62,739 nt of DNA. Origin: an uncultured Lachnospiraceae bacterium (GTDB lineage: Bacteria > Bacillota > Clostridia > Lachnospirales > Lachnospiraceae). The position numbers and the translations under genes are program-made. This document shows positions 9,222 to 17,867 of the stretch, in pieces; position 1 is the first letter of the stretch, and each line of letters begins with the position of its first letter. Under the pieces are notes generated by a model. That model had not been told where the DNA came from. It did no database searches and saw only the letters and a list, made by a program, of their open reading frames with translations. The DNA lies in contig CAJUID010000014.1 in assembly GCA_910585905.1 (NCBI GenBank), forward strand, positions 1 to 62,739, read 5' to 3'.

Positions 9222-9378
9222 AGGAGCTGTTAAGAAATAACTTTTAAATAGTGCGCAGGATTTTTTTCGAGAGTGCCGCTCAAAAATTAGGCGCATAGCG
9301 GGCTATGTAACTAATTTTTGAGTGGTGCTGTCAGAGGAAAAGACAAGTAATATTAAAAGTTATTTTTGAACAGTTCCT
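9222..9378. mobile_element. MITE-like palindromic element between promoter and vanR-like gene
   Basis: The terminal inverted repeats are 9222-9247 (starting AGGAGCTGTTAAG) and 9353-9378 (ending GAACAGTTCCT), matching at nearly all of 26 positions. An inner perfect repeat, CTCAAAAATTAG (9279-9290) with CTAATTTTTGAG (9311-9322), surrounds CATAG...CTATG. The 157-bp unit has no coding capacity. A shorter relative with the same ends lies at 26991-27028. In the transcript it would fold into a long hairpin in the 5' leader of the two-component operon. Confidence 0.65.
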
Positions 9379-9398
9379 AAGTAATAATGGAGAAAAAT

Positions 9399-10106
9399 AT
9401 GGATCGTTATGCTCAAAATATTTTAGTTGTTGATGATGAAGAAGAAATTACAGATTTGTTAGAGGTATATCTGACAAACGAAGGATATCATGTGCATAAG
9501 TTTTATTCTGGCGCTGGAGTTTTGGAATGTATCAGTGAAAAACAGATTGATTTGGCACTTTTGGATGTTATGCTTCCAGATATTGACGGATTTACGCTTT
9601 GCCGCCGTATTCGCGAAGCATGGTATTTTCCAATTATTATGCTGACAGCAAAGGTAGAAGATCAAGATAAAATTGCGGGCATGACAATGGGAGCGGATGA
9701 TTATATTACAAAGCCTTTTAATCCTCTGGAGGTAGTTGCCAGAGTAAAGGCGCAGCTGCGCCGGGCACAGACTTATAACTTTTCTATGGGAAGACAAGAG
9801 GAAGAGGAGTATTATAATGTGCGCGGGATGGAAATAAATGTTTCTGACCATACTTGTATACTATTTGGGGAGGAAATTCCTATAACGCCGCTGGAGTTTT
9901 CTATATTATTATACCTCTGTAGGCGTATGGGGCAGGTAGTTTCCTCCGAGGAGCTGTTTGAGAAGGTCTGGGGGGAAAAGTATCTAGACAACAACAATAC
10001 AGTGATGGCCCATATTGCAAGAATCCGGGAAAAGTTGCATGAAAATGCACGCAAACCGAAATTTATCAAGACGGTTTGGGGAGTTGGTTATAAAATAGAA
10101 AAATAA
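9399..10106 (+). CDS. VanR-like OmpR-family response regulator
   Basis: This 235-aa regulator has an N-terminal receiver with DDEEE acidic residues, phosphoacceptor Asp in LLDVMLPDIDG, Thr in MLTAK and Lys in ITKPF. A winged-helix DNA-binding domain follows, with PLEFSILLYLC and a C-terminal KFIKTVWGVGYKIEK. The end and many internal blocks are strikingly like VanR of glycopeptide-resistance operons. I start it at the second ATG because GGAG lies seven bases before it; the first ATG, 12 nt earlier, has no ribosome site. The kinase gene follows after 98 bp. No vanHAX, vanXY or vanT gene lies nearby, so it more likely controls a cell-wall or peptide response. Confidence 0.88.
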   Translation: MDRYAQNILVVDDEEEITDLLEVYLTNEGYHVHKFYSGAGVLECISEKQIDLALLDVMLPDIDGFTLCRRIREAWYFPIIMLTAKVEDQDKIAGMTMGADDYITKPFNPLEVVARVKAQLRRAQTYNFSMGRQEEEEYYNVRGMEINVSDHTCILFGEEIPITPLEFSILLYLCRRMGQVVSSEELFEKVWGEKYLDNNNTVMAHIARIREKLHENARKPKFIKTVWGVGYKIEK

Positions 10107-10204
10107 AGAGAATTATTTTGCTTGTAAAAACTTTTGATATTAGTAGCCAGTAAAATATACACATTGAATTTCCGAACGCACACAAGTGCAGAATTGGGGG
10201 GATT

Positions 10205-11284
10205 ATGACAAGGCAGGTTTATCGGGAAACTTCCGATGCATTTATTAAAGAATATTTTTTGTATATTATTATCTATACGTTTATTATATCGGGGTTATTT
10301 CTAGCCGGCTATTATGTTTGTAACCAGAGGGTATGGTATAAAGAAGACTATCTGTATCCAGTTATCCACTGGATTCATGATAATTGGCTACCTGTTTTGC
10401 TTGGCGGGCTGCTTGGGGGATACGTTATAATTAGCTGTGCGTATCTGTGCATTATTGCAAGTATGTTGGGGAAAGTGGCGGATGCTGTGGACATGCTATA
10501 TACAGAACGCACAAATTATATTAAATTACCCAGCCAGCTTCATGAGATGGAATTGCAGATGAACCAGGTTATGCACAATGTACGACAGAGCCGTCAGGCA
10601 ACAAAAGAGGCGGAACAGCAAAAAAATGATTTGATTGTTTATATGGCTCATGATTTAAAAACGCCGCTGACATCAGTAATTGGCTATTTAACCCTGCTAA
10701 AAGATGAGACACAGATTACAGATGAATTGCGAAAAAAATATTTGGGAATTGCACTACGTAAATCGGAACGGCTGGAAGAACTATTAAATGAGTTTTTTGA
10801 GATTACTAGGTTTAATCTTTCCCAGATGACGCTAGAGATGTCTGAAGTAAATATATCACGTATGACAGAACAGATTTTGTATGAATTTAAACCGCTGTTT
10901 GAGGAAAAGGGGCTGACTTACCAACTGGATATGGAGCCAGATATATTTTTGTCTTGTGATGTAGATAAGATGGAGCGGGTTTATGATAACTTATTGAAGA
11001 ATGCTGTTAACTATAGTTATGAAAATACTGAGATTGTTGTTAAACTGCGAAAAAACGGTGAAAAAGGAATGCGCCTTGTCGTGACAAACCACGGAAAAAC
11101 GATTCCCAAAGAAAAGCTGTCACGGCTCTTTGAGCAGTTTTTCCGGTTGGATTCTTCTAGGGCGTCCAAAACAGGCGGCTCTGGGCTAGGGCTTGCCATA
11201 GTAAAGGAAATCGTAACACTTCATGGTGGCAGTATCACATGTGAAAGTGAAAGGGAGCAGGTTATATTTACGGTAGTCATGTAA
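10205..11284 (+). CDS. VanS-like sensor histidine kinase
   Basis: This 359-aa kinase has two N-terminal transmembrane segments (about residues 17-38 and 60-86) separated by a short external loop, then a coiled linker. The H-box is MAHDLKTPLTSVIGYLTLL, the N-box is DNLLKNAVNYSYENT, and the ATP lid is GGSGLGLAIVKEIVTLHGG. The H-box and the EFFEITRFNL region are typical of VanS proteins. The external loop is only about 20 residues, so it may sense a ligand in the membrane or work with a partner. The last codons lie inside a terminator stem. Confidence 0.88.
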   Translation: MTRQVYRETSDAFIKEYFLYIIIYTFIISGLFLAGYYVCNQRVWYKEDYLYPVIHWIHDNWLPVLLGGLLGGYVIISCAYLCIIASMLGKVADAVDMLYTERTNYIKLPSQLHEMELQMNQVMHNVRQSRQATKEAEQQKNDLIVYMAHDLKTPLTSVIGYLTLLKDETQITDELRKKYLGIALRKSERLEELLNEFFEITRFNLSQMTLEMSEVNISRMTEQILYEFKPLFEEKGLTYQLDMEPDIFLSCDVDKMERVYDNLLKNAVNYSYENTEIVVKLRKNGEKGMRLVVTNHGKTIPKEKLSRLFEQFFRLDSSRASKTGGSGLGLAIVKEIVTLHGGSITCESEREQVIFTVVM

Positions 11285-11305
11285 ATATAACCTGTTCTAA
11301 AAATA
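11255..11305. terminator. Terminator whose stem contains the kinase stop codon
   Basis: The 17-base arm at 11255-11271 pairs with 11281-11298 around a nine-base loop, and the TAA stop (11282-11284) is within the 3' arm. It is followed by AAAAATAG rather than a long T-run. The converging gene on the minus strand begins its 3' end at 11337, so the hairpin may serve both directions. Confidence 0.75.
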
Positions 11306-11336
11306 GATTTTATAGAAATGTAGTGTTTACAGCCAG

Positions 11337-12140
11337 TTATTTTTCCACCACAACAGATTCACCATATGACCTGTCCCCATTTAACCATTGCCATTTTTCG
11401 TGTAACTCAATTTTTCCGCTTTCCAATACATTCGGAATACTGTGGCATTTTCCTATGCGCACTTGACCACTTGCATTTAGGTGTTGATAGTGAAAACTTA
11501 ATTCACCCTGTTGATTAACTGTACCTATTATTGATCCTTTTAATATATCGCCGCCACAGTATTCTGCCCAAAACATGTCATGCTCCTGAAAATAGCGAAA
11601 AACGGTTTCTTGATCTACCTCCCCATTTTCTGTATTACTTTTTGGAACAAAGATTCTGCCGTTATAATTTATCTTGTCTAGCCTGCGGTCAACAAACTTT
11701 TCCATTTCATCATAGATAAGGATGTCTCCATTGTCTGTATGAATCTTGCAGGTGTTTTTTTCTTTGTATCTACGTTTTAAGTACATTTCTTTCGCAGGCA
11801 AAGATGAATCAATATGTACACAGCTAAAATTTTCTGCAATTTTATTCTCAGCAAAGTCCATGAGCTGTCGGCCATATCCATGAGATTGATATTTTGGCAA
11901 GACAAAGAGGCGGTTTATTGCATTTTCCCTTATCGTTACAGTTCCTACTAAATGGTTGTTGACTTCTAATAGCCAAACAATATTTTTTTTAATATCAGAT
12001 ATAACACTTTCCTTATTGTGGTGCTTTAAAAAGAAATCAACTACACCAGCCGCATAATACTTGGGATAAATATCGGAAATGGTATCTTTTGTGATCTGTA
12101 AGACGATTTCTAAGTCCTTAATTGTTGCAATACGAATCAT
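11337..12140 (-). CDS. Two-domain GNAT acetyltransferase with C-terminal NAGS-like small domain
   Basis: Residues 1-150 are a GNAT domain, with INRLFVLPKYQSHGYGRQLMDF carrying the acetyl-CoA loop (QSHGYG) and a HIDSSLPAKEMYLKRRYKE end. Residues 155-267 form a separate beta-rich domain with NTENGEVDQETVF, FWAEYCGGDILKGSIIG and HEKWQWLNGDRS. In other Firmicutes this domain occurs as a stand-alone small protein usually labelled n-acetylglutamate synthase, without proof of that activity. The fusion suggests the two act on one substrate. It converges with the kinase and lies next to the CRISPR array. Confidence 0.75.
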   Translation of the reverse strand: MIRIATIKDLEIVLQITKDTISDIYPKYYAAGVVDFFLKHHNKESVISDIKKNIVWLLEVNNHLVGTVTIRENAINRLFVLPKYQSHGYGRQLMDFAENKIAENFSCVHIDSSLPAKEMYLKRRYKEKNTCKIHTDNGDILIYDEMEKFVDRRLDKINYNGRIFVPKSNTENGEVDQETVFRYFQEHDMFWAEYCGGDILKGSIIGTVNQQGELSFHYQHLNASGQVRIGKCHSIPNVLESGKIELHEKWQWLNGDRSYGESVVVEK

Positions 12141-12243
12141 ATAATTTATTCCATTCTATTGTAGAATTGTGTTCCCCCTCTATTGATTTATCTTATATTA
12201 ATAGAAATTATACAATGATGCAACCCTAAAATTAATTTTAATA

Positions 12244-12346
12244 GTTTAGAAATGCCCAATATTTTACATTATTCTCAAGCTACGCCTTTTGCAGTAAATC
12301 TCTGCAAATCGGTAGAATACCATACATTTTTACATCATTCTCAAAC
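12244..12346 (-). CRISPR. Minimal type II-A CRISPR array: two repeats, one spacer
   Basis: On the minus strand the leader-proximal repeat is 12311-12346 (36 nt, starting GTTTGAGAATGATGTAAA). The 30-nt spacer is 12281-12310, and a degenerate terminal repeat is 12244-12280 (starting GCTTGAGAATAATGTAAA, ending CTAAAC). The repeat pairs with the anti-repeat of the tracrRNA at 17874-17903: TTTGA, ATGATGTAAA and GTATGGTA blocks match with two bulges. The spacer contains the perfect inverted repeat TTTGCAG / CTGCAAA with a seven-base loop. No further repeat unit was seen on either side. Confidence 0.85.
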
Positions 12347-12449
12347 CTCAAATTTGAAAACAAAATGCCATCATAAGCATAAAATGCATATATCGTACCC
12401 AAACATAAAAGCATAAACATATTATAGCAGTTTTTTAGAGTTAGCTCAA
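12347..12449 (-). promoter_or_regulatory. CRISPR leader with promoter and ATTTGAG anchor
   Basis: On the minus strand TTGAGC (12444-12449) and TATAAT (12421-12426) are 17 bp apart, and TGC directly before TATAAT gives an extended -10. The -35 box overlaps the csn2 stop codon. The leader ends in ATTTGAG (12347-12353) directly against the first repeat. That is the leader-anchoring motif known from several type II-A systems for insertion of new spacers, so the acquisition site itself is intact. Confidence 0.75.
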
Positions 12450-13117
12450 TAAATTTCACAATTATCTTTATCTATAATATAGTATTTTTCGTTTGGGACT
12501 TGTTCTTTAATAAAAGGTTCTATTAGCAAAACACTCCATTTTCTCATCTTAATTTCTTGATAAAATAACTGTAATTCTTTTTCTGTAAAATATGTATGCA
12601 AATGAAATAAAATATACAACTTTGTGTTTAGAATATTGTGTGTTAAAATGCAATATTGGATTAACCGTTCTAATTCGCTGTTGTATTGATTTTCTATTCG
12701 TATTTCCATTGCCTTGGCTAATAACGAAAAATTAATTTCTGAATTAATGTGGTATTCAAATGGATATTCCATTTCTAAATCAAAAAAGAATTTTTGTATG
12801 TGTGTATTTAATTCCTGTCCCTTTTTCCAGTAGTTTTCGTTTGCTGCAGTTTTTCCAAAAGACTGCAGAAAAGCATTCATAATTTTTCTCTGGTTTTCTT
12901 CCAACAAAATGGGGTTGTATATGAATTCAACAGATTTATTGATGTTAATTTCTGTATTTTTTTCGGATAAAACCCATTTTCCATCCGCTCCTTGAAGCTG
13001 TGAATAGAATTCTTGCAGTATATGTCTCCATTGGAGAGGGGACTCAACGATAAATACAGGAATATATTTTCCTGTAAATTCTATTTGGAATTGTAGATCT
13101 GGGTGGACTAATTTCAT
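12446..13117 (-). CDS. csn2: Csn2, type II-A CRISPR spacer-acquisition protein
   Basis: This 223-aa protein has the usual short Csn2 length. It starts MKLVHPDLQFQIEFTGKYI, the family N-terminus, and carries the later YPFEYHINSEINFSLLAKAM block. Csn2 forms a tetrameric ring that slides on DNA ends during spacer capture with Cas1-Cas2. The ATG overlaps the residual cas2 stop in an ATGA arrangement, so coupling to the former cas2 is preserved. With cas1 and cas2 broken, it has no working partner in this locus. Confidence 0.9.
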   Translation of the reverse strand: MKLVHPDLQFQIEFTGKYIPVFIVESPLQWRHILQEFYSQLQGADGKWVLSEKNTEININKSVEFIYNPILLEENQRKIMNAFLQSFGKTAANENYWKKGQELNTHIQKFFFDLEMEYPFEYHINSEINFSLLAKAMEIRIENQYNSELERLIQYCILTHNILNTKLYILFHLHTYFTEKELQLFYQEIKMRKWSVLLIEPFIKEQVPNEKYYIIDKDNCEIY

Positions 13118-13140
13118 AAAATCACCATCCTCTCGTCAGA
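13114..13140 (-). pseudogene. Residual 3' end of cas2
   Basis: Out of frame with the truncated cas1, nine codons read SDERMVIL and stop. That is the usual C-terminal tail of type II-A Cas2, and the TGA overlaps the csn2 ATG as in intact operons. All upstream cas2 sequence is gone, joined directly to cas1 at about 13138-13146. This fixes the right side of an internal deletion removing the cas1 3' part and nearly all of cas2. Confidence 0.8.
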
Positions 13141-13730
13141 ATATAACCATTTGCAGCAATCTCACGGTTAAATGCAGATAACATAATAGAGTAGCCATAA
13201 TTAAGAGCGGCGTTGATGTTGTTATCCTGGCTTCTTGAAAAGTCCCTTCCAAATAGTGCATTAAAGTATACTTTGGCTGCATGGCCTTCTCGGTTTGTCT
13301 CATCATTCCATTGTATTTCTTGAATATATTCCGATAATAATTCTGCTTCTTTTTTGTTCCCCCTTTCCAAAAGAAATTTCAGTTGCTGTTTGATCTTCTC
13401 TCGTACGATCTCTGTCCAAACTGCTTCTTTTGCTGTCTTTTGCCATAGTATTTGTGAGCGTACTTTACTGCTGGTATCATGGGAGCCATAATACGGTAAG
13501 AGTTCAGCAGAAGGATTTCTCTGTGCGTCACAGAAAATTACTTTGACCTTTTGTTTGGTTAATTCTGCTAACAGCCCAACAGTTAAAGATACAGATGTAG
13601 ATTCTATCAGTAAAACGGCTATCTCAGAGATATGTATTTTTGTTGTATTCATTTCACTGCGGACAACCAGATAATTTAACTTTAAATCCAGTTTTGCAGT
13701 ATTGTGAATTACAACAATTCGCCAGCTCAT
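13122..13730 (-). pseudogene. cas1: Truncated cas1 (integrase subunit), catalytic C-terminus deleted
   Basis: The first about 197 codons match type II Cas1: MSWRIVVIHNTAKLDLK start, PYYGSHDTSSKVR, NREGHAAKVYFNALFG and INAALNYGYSIMLSAFNREIAANGY. The frame then runs for a few foreign residues (ILTRGW) and stops. Full-length Cas1 of this type is about 290-300 aa. The first metal-binding Glu (in NREGHAAK) is kept, but the downstream His and Glu region is missing, so integration activity should be lost. The ATG overlaps the cas9 stop as ATGA. The cause is an in-operon deletion fusing cas1 to the last codons of cas2. Confidence 0.9.
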
Positions 13731-16700
13731 AGTGCTTTCAGGTCTATGACCTGCTCATAAAATCCAGTAATGGACTGGTGGATAATACAAATGTGGTTTA
13801 GTTTACTAATATTATTATTTAAACGAATTATTCCTGCACTTTTAGGCCCACCAATTAATGATAGATTTGCTGTGGTACTCTGACATTGAAAAAGGTGTAG
13901 TATTTCATATAATACTAAGCATTTTTCTTCTTTTGTTAGGAGCTTAAATTTTTCTTTTCCATTTTCTAGTGTTTTGATTTGCTCTGTCAAATGTTTTCCA
14001 TATATAGTATTTTCTAATTTGTGCTGAAATTCCTGATATATGTTTTGTAAATCTTCCTCGCTCAAATCCATTTTATCGGAAATAACGGCATTTTTATTTA
14101 TTTTATAGTCTGTACAGAATTGTATAACCTTTTTTATAGCAGCAGCAATGTTATTTTGAATTACAAACTGGTTAGCATTTTTAAGTATTAATTGTTTCCC
14201 ACTTCTGCCTGAAAGGTGCGCCTGGAAACCATCTATATCAAGTAAGGTATCTATTTTAATATTGGCCAGGAGTATTTTGGGATTTTTTAATCCAAATTCA
14301 TCTCGGCAATACTGCAGCATATATTCTGGTGACGATTCTAATTTTTTTGAAAGATATATTGGTACATGTTTAATGCTTTGTATTAGATTGCCCTTTTTAT
14401 CCTCTGACTCAACTAGAATAAAGTATGCTCCACTTGCACTATTATATCCACCATATTTTTCAATAGATGTCAGCCTGGTATCTCGTTTTTCAGTCTTAAT
14501 TGGAACCTGTCCCTTTCCTTTTTTTAATAGCTGCTGATCAAATAATTTGCCTTTTCCATTGTATGATTTTCTTGTAAAAAGAATATTATTTTTATGCATC
14601 CATTTTTTTATTGTCGTTATAGTTCCGTTTTCACCGGGAACCCATGCAACTTCACTCCCCCGTTTAATGGTATCTTGCTCAAACATTTTTTTGAGATTAT
14701 AGGTTCTACCGGGATTATTTTTAACAAACCACGCAGCATCCTTAGTGAATTTGACATAATATGCATTTCCAACTACAATATTTAGATATGCGTCTTTTGC
14801 ATGGTGATAATCGTTTATGTCACGCACTTTAATTAAATCAAACTTTAGCCTAAAATTGCTGATGGCTTTTGCTTTGGCATATATGATTTCTGTATCTGGA
14901 TAATTCTTTTTTAGCAGTTGTGTTACTGCTTTTGTACTTTGTCTCGTCTCTACCAACTGTCTTGCGATAAATCCTGCTAATTCTCCTTCATTCAATGGTT
15001 CTCGTCTAGTTAGACGGTGATATTTCTCTTTTGTAATTAGATTTTTTTGTAACAGTGCAGTCCACAATCCTTTGGAAGTGTTTACATAGTCTATTGGAAC
15101 GGGAAATACATCTGTTTTGTTGCTGTTTAATTCCCGTTTAACTAGTACACGGTTGTCCAGACTGTCATCCATAACTTTTGATTGTGGGTATATATGGTCA
15201 ATATCATATCGGTTGGTAAAAAGGTCTTCCAGGTCAATTACTTCGTTGGAATACATACATCTTCCCATTTGTGTATAGTATAAATATAACTTATCACTGC
15301 GCAGTTCATTATCATTTTTTTGGGATAGAGTATTATATAATTCGGGTGCTTCTTTTTTACAGTTTCGGTATAAGTCTTGTAATTTTGCCTTTCTAGAAAT
15401 TTTTCGTTCTCCTTTTTGCCCAGGTTCCCTTGCCATTTCTACAAAAATGCGTACCGGAGCGCAGCCCATAATTTGTTCTAATTCTCTGACAATTTTAAAT
15501 GTTTGCCAGATTGGGCGTTTTACTGCAGGGGAGACATACAATTCCTGAATATCTTCATAAGTTATTTCACTTTTTGATGTAAATTGCGAGTTTCTTTTTT
15601 CAATTTCATCTGAAAATTGATATTTTTTACTAAGTAACTGCATTAGGTTGTCGTTAGTCTCCCACAATGCAGTTATAATATTATAAAGCTCACCGGTTTC
15701 TACATTTACCGATTCTAAATCTTCTAAAAATGTGCGGGATAATCTTCCCCATCCCTTATATTTCTTCTCTGCCAGTTGTGATATTTGTTTATCACTTAAT
15801 ATTGGATATTTTTGTTTTAGCCTTCTTTTAAGCATTTTTTGAGAATCAGCAAACAAAGTGATATCTTTAATGATATCTTCTTGTTCAATTTTTGATAGAG
15901 GGATTTCACCAGCTATCTGCTTAATGTCATGATATGCTTTTAAAGAACTTTTAAAATTTTGGTCAAAACCAGACAATTCCTGTTCTTTTGTGATAATACC
16001 TTCTTTTATCATATAATTTTTTAGCTTTTTGCCTGTTACGTTACGGTTGTACTGAAATACATCGGTGTAAATCTTTTGTTTAACCCAGACGGGTGCTAAT
16101 TCTCCGTCAATGCGCAGATTATTTAATTCATTTAATACACAAAATTTTGCGTAGAGCAAAGATTCCTTTGGTAAAACATCCTCACCAATTAGATAGGTAC
16201 ATTTGTTTGTCATACGTCGTATAAATTTTTCCGCACTTAGTTCTTCATCAATTTTTTCTGTGAAATTCCAAGGGTAAACTTTGCCAAGGGCGTCTTTTCG
16301 GACAGCCCAACTATTCCCACCCTGATCTTGATGATACGTATTAATCGGTCCTACATAATAAGGAATGCGGAATCGAAAAATGGAACGTATTTTTTCTATT
16401 TGCGTATATCCATTGGAATCTTTATTCATTAAGAAAGGATAATAGCTAGCTGCATTCTCCAGTATTTTTATTAACTCTCTTTCGTGGAGTTGATAGGGAA
16501 TTACGCCATTGTCACGGATGGACTGTTTTGGAAAAAGAGTGCCATTATCTATTTCTGCCAACAATTCATCCACAATTTGTTTGTCTTCTTCGGGACAGGA
16601 AAAATTATTTAATATTTTTCGGAGAAATGAATAAAACTCTTCTTTGTTGGGACAATTTTTAATTGATTGTTTTTTTCCATTTTTTTTGACCATACCAATA

Positions 16701-17791
16701 TATGCACTGTAGTTAGTTTCCTTTTCTGTTTCTGGAATTCCAAACACTCGATGATAAACAGAACTGTCAGTTTTTAATAAGTTTTTTAGTTTGTCTAAAT
16801 CTAGTTTGTGCTTATTGTATATCTCCATTTTTGCCTCTGATAAATAGGTTGCTGTACCTAATATATCACTTAGAACAGACCAGTCATAAATTGCTTTTGC
16901 AGCTACCATTAAAAGAAAACGATCTGCCAAAAATGATTCAATCTGTGAAATATTATCTTCATATTTGCTATCAGAAAATGATAATTTGTTTTGTTCTTCT
17001 TCCTCTAATGATTTGTCAGCGAATAATTCGCTTAATTTAATCTGACATCCTGCAAGTAAACCAGCTAATGCCTTTTTTTGTTTGTCATTGTCAGCTATAA
17101 GGTCACAGAGCTGTTTCTTTTTTTCCGTTCTGTTTTTGTCTCTTCTTTTTAATATTTCTTCCATGCTTTGGATTTTATTATCATCTAAAGATAATATGAT
17201 ATTATTTGCTTCTGCACATTCTGCTAATATTTGTACTGCATTAGAGAAGTCCGTTACCTCTGACATTTTTTTCCCTTCAAAAAGAAAATGCCCCCGATGT
17301 TTTATAATGTGATGTATTGCCAGGTATATTAGGCGGATATCAGGTTTGGCTTCTGGCTGTTTTATCAAAGCATAGCGCAAATGGTAAATGGTTGGAAATT
17401 TTTTGTAAAAGTCTGCATCCGTAAACCCAATATCTGCAAAAAGGGCATAAGGGAGTTCAAGAGCATTTCCGTTTTGGTCTCTTTTGTCCTCTGGATAGTA
17501 TCTGCTTTCTTTCATCCTTTGAAAGAATCCCGGATCTTTTTTGCTGATTTCTTCTGCAAATATTTCCTGCAGCAACGCTATCCTATTTTTGTTACGCTCT
17601 GTTCTTCTTCTGGCAGACCGGAAATTTCTGCGTTCTTCTGCTGTGTTTGCCGATTCAAACAGGCGAATTCCCCATAAAGCTTTTCCATGTTTTTTTATGA
17701 TTTCATAGTTTTTGTCAGTGACAGCCCAACCAATCGAACCAGTTCCTATATCTAGTCCCAGATAGTATTCTTCTTTTTTGTTTTTCTCCAT
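13727..17791 (-). CDS. cas9: Cas9 endonuclease, type II-A
   Basis: This 1354-aa protein starts at the ATG with GGAGGT four bases upstream; a TTG 12 nt earlier lies inside that ribosome site and is unlikely. RuvC-I has D14 in YYLGLDIGTGSIGWAV, and the arginine-rich bridge helix covers about residues 53-70. RuvC-II has E785 in IFVEMAREPG, HNH has H866 in DIDHIYPQSK, and RuvC-III has H997 and D1000 in HHAKDAYLNIVVG. All catalytic residues of both nuclease domains are present, so the enzyme should be active if expressed with its crRNA and tracrRNA. It stops four bases inside cas1. Confidence 0.96.
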   Translation of the reverse strand: MEKNKKEEYYLGLDIGTGSIGWAVTDKNYEIIKKHGKALWGIRLFESANTAEERRNFRSARRRTERNKNRIALLQEIFAEEISKKDPGFFQRMKESRYYPEDKRDQNGNALELPYALFADIGFTDADFYKKFPTIYHLRYALIKQPEAKPDIRLIYLAIHHIIKHRGHFLFEGKKMSEVTDFSNAVQILAECAEANNIILSLDDNKIQSMEEILKRRDKNRTEKKKQLCDLIADNDKQKKALAGLLAGCQIKLSELFADKSLEEEEQNKLSFSDSKYEDNISQIESFLADRFLLMVAAKAIYDWSVLSDILGTATYLSEAKMEIYNKHKLDLDKLKNLLKTDSSVYHRVFGIPETEKETNYSAYIGMVKKNGKKQSIKNCPNKEEFYSFLRKILNNFSCPEEDKQIVDELLAEIDNGTLFPKQSIRDNGVIPYQLHERELIKILENAASYYPFLMNKDSNGYTQIEKIRSIFRFRIPYYVGPINTYHQDQGGNSWAVRKDALGKVYPWNFTEKIDEELSAEKFIRRMTNKCTYLIGEDVLPKESLLYAKFCVLNELNNLRIDGELAPVWVKQKIYTDVFQYNRNVTGKKLKNYMIKEGIITKEQELSGFDQNFKSSLKAYHDIKQIAGEIPLSKIEQEDIIKDITLFADSQKMLKRRLKQKYPILSDKQISQLAEKKYKGWGRLSRTFLEDLESVNVETGELYNIITALWETNDNLMQLLSKKYQFSDEIEKRNSQFTSKSEITYEDIQELYVSPAVKRPIWQTFKIVRELEQIMGCAPVRIFVEMAREPGQKGERKISRKAKLQDLYRNCKKEAPELYNTLSQKNDNELRSDKLYLYYTQMGRCMYSNEVIDLEDLFTNRYDIDHIYPQSKVMDDSLDNRVLVKRELNSNKTDVFPVPIDYVNTSKGLWTALLQKNLITKEKYHRLTRREPLNEGELAGFIARQLVETRQSTKAVTQLLKKNYPDTEIIYAKAKAISNFRLKFDLIKVRDINDYHHAKDAYLNIVVGNAYYVKFTKDAAWFVKNNPGRTYNLKKMFEQDTIKRGSEVAWVPGENGTITTIKKWMHKNNILFTRKSYNGKGKLFDQQLLKKGKGQVPIKTEKRDTRLTSIEKYGGYNSASGAYFILVESEDKKGNLIQSIKHVPIYLSKKLESSPEYMLQYCRDEFGLKNPKILLANIKIDTLLDIDGFQAHLSGRSGKQLILKNANQFVIQNNIAAAIKKVIQFCTDYKINKNAVISDKMDLSEEDLQNIYQEFQHKLENTIYGKHLTEQIKTLENGKEKFKLLTKEEKCLVLYEILHLFQCQSTTANLSLIGGPKSAGIIRLNNNISKLNHICIIHQSITGFYEQVIDLKAL

Positions 17792-17831
17792 AATTACCTC
17801 CAATTATAGTATTTGCCAGCTTTTGTTTTTC

Positions 17832-17860
17832 TTGACATATTGTACAAAATGCCGTAAGAT
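17832..17860 (+). promoter_or_regulatory. tracrRNA promoter
   Basis: TTGACA (17832-17837) and TAAGAT (17855-17860) are 17 bp apart, placing the start near 17867. The promoter points away from cas9. Confidence 0.75.
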
Positions 17861-17867
17861 TAATATG

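Noticed and set aside
9399..11284. Vancomycin-resistance operon
   Set aside because: Only VanR/VanS-like regulators are present; no vanH, ligase, vanX, vanT or vanY gene is seen on either side.
12150..12243. Additional CRISPR repeat units beyond the terminal repeat
   Set aside because: No GTTTGAGAATGATG-like sequence recurs there; only A/T-rich DNA is seen.
13727..17803. Cas9 starting at a TTG four codons upstream
   Set aside because: The TTG lies inside the GGAGGT ribosome site, so the ATG at 17791 is the natural start.
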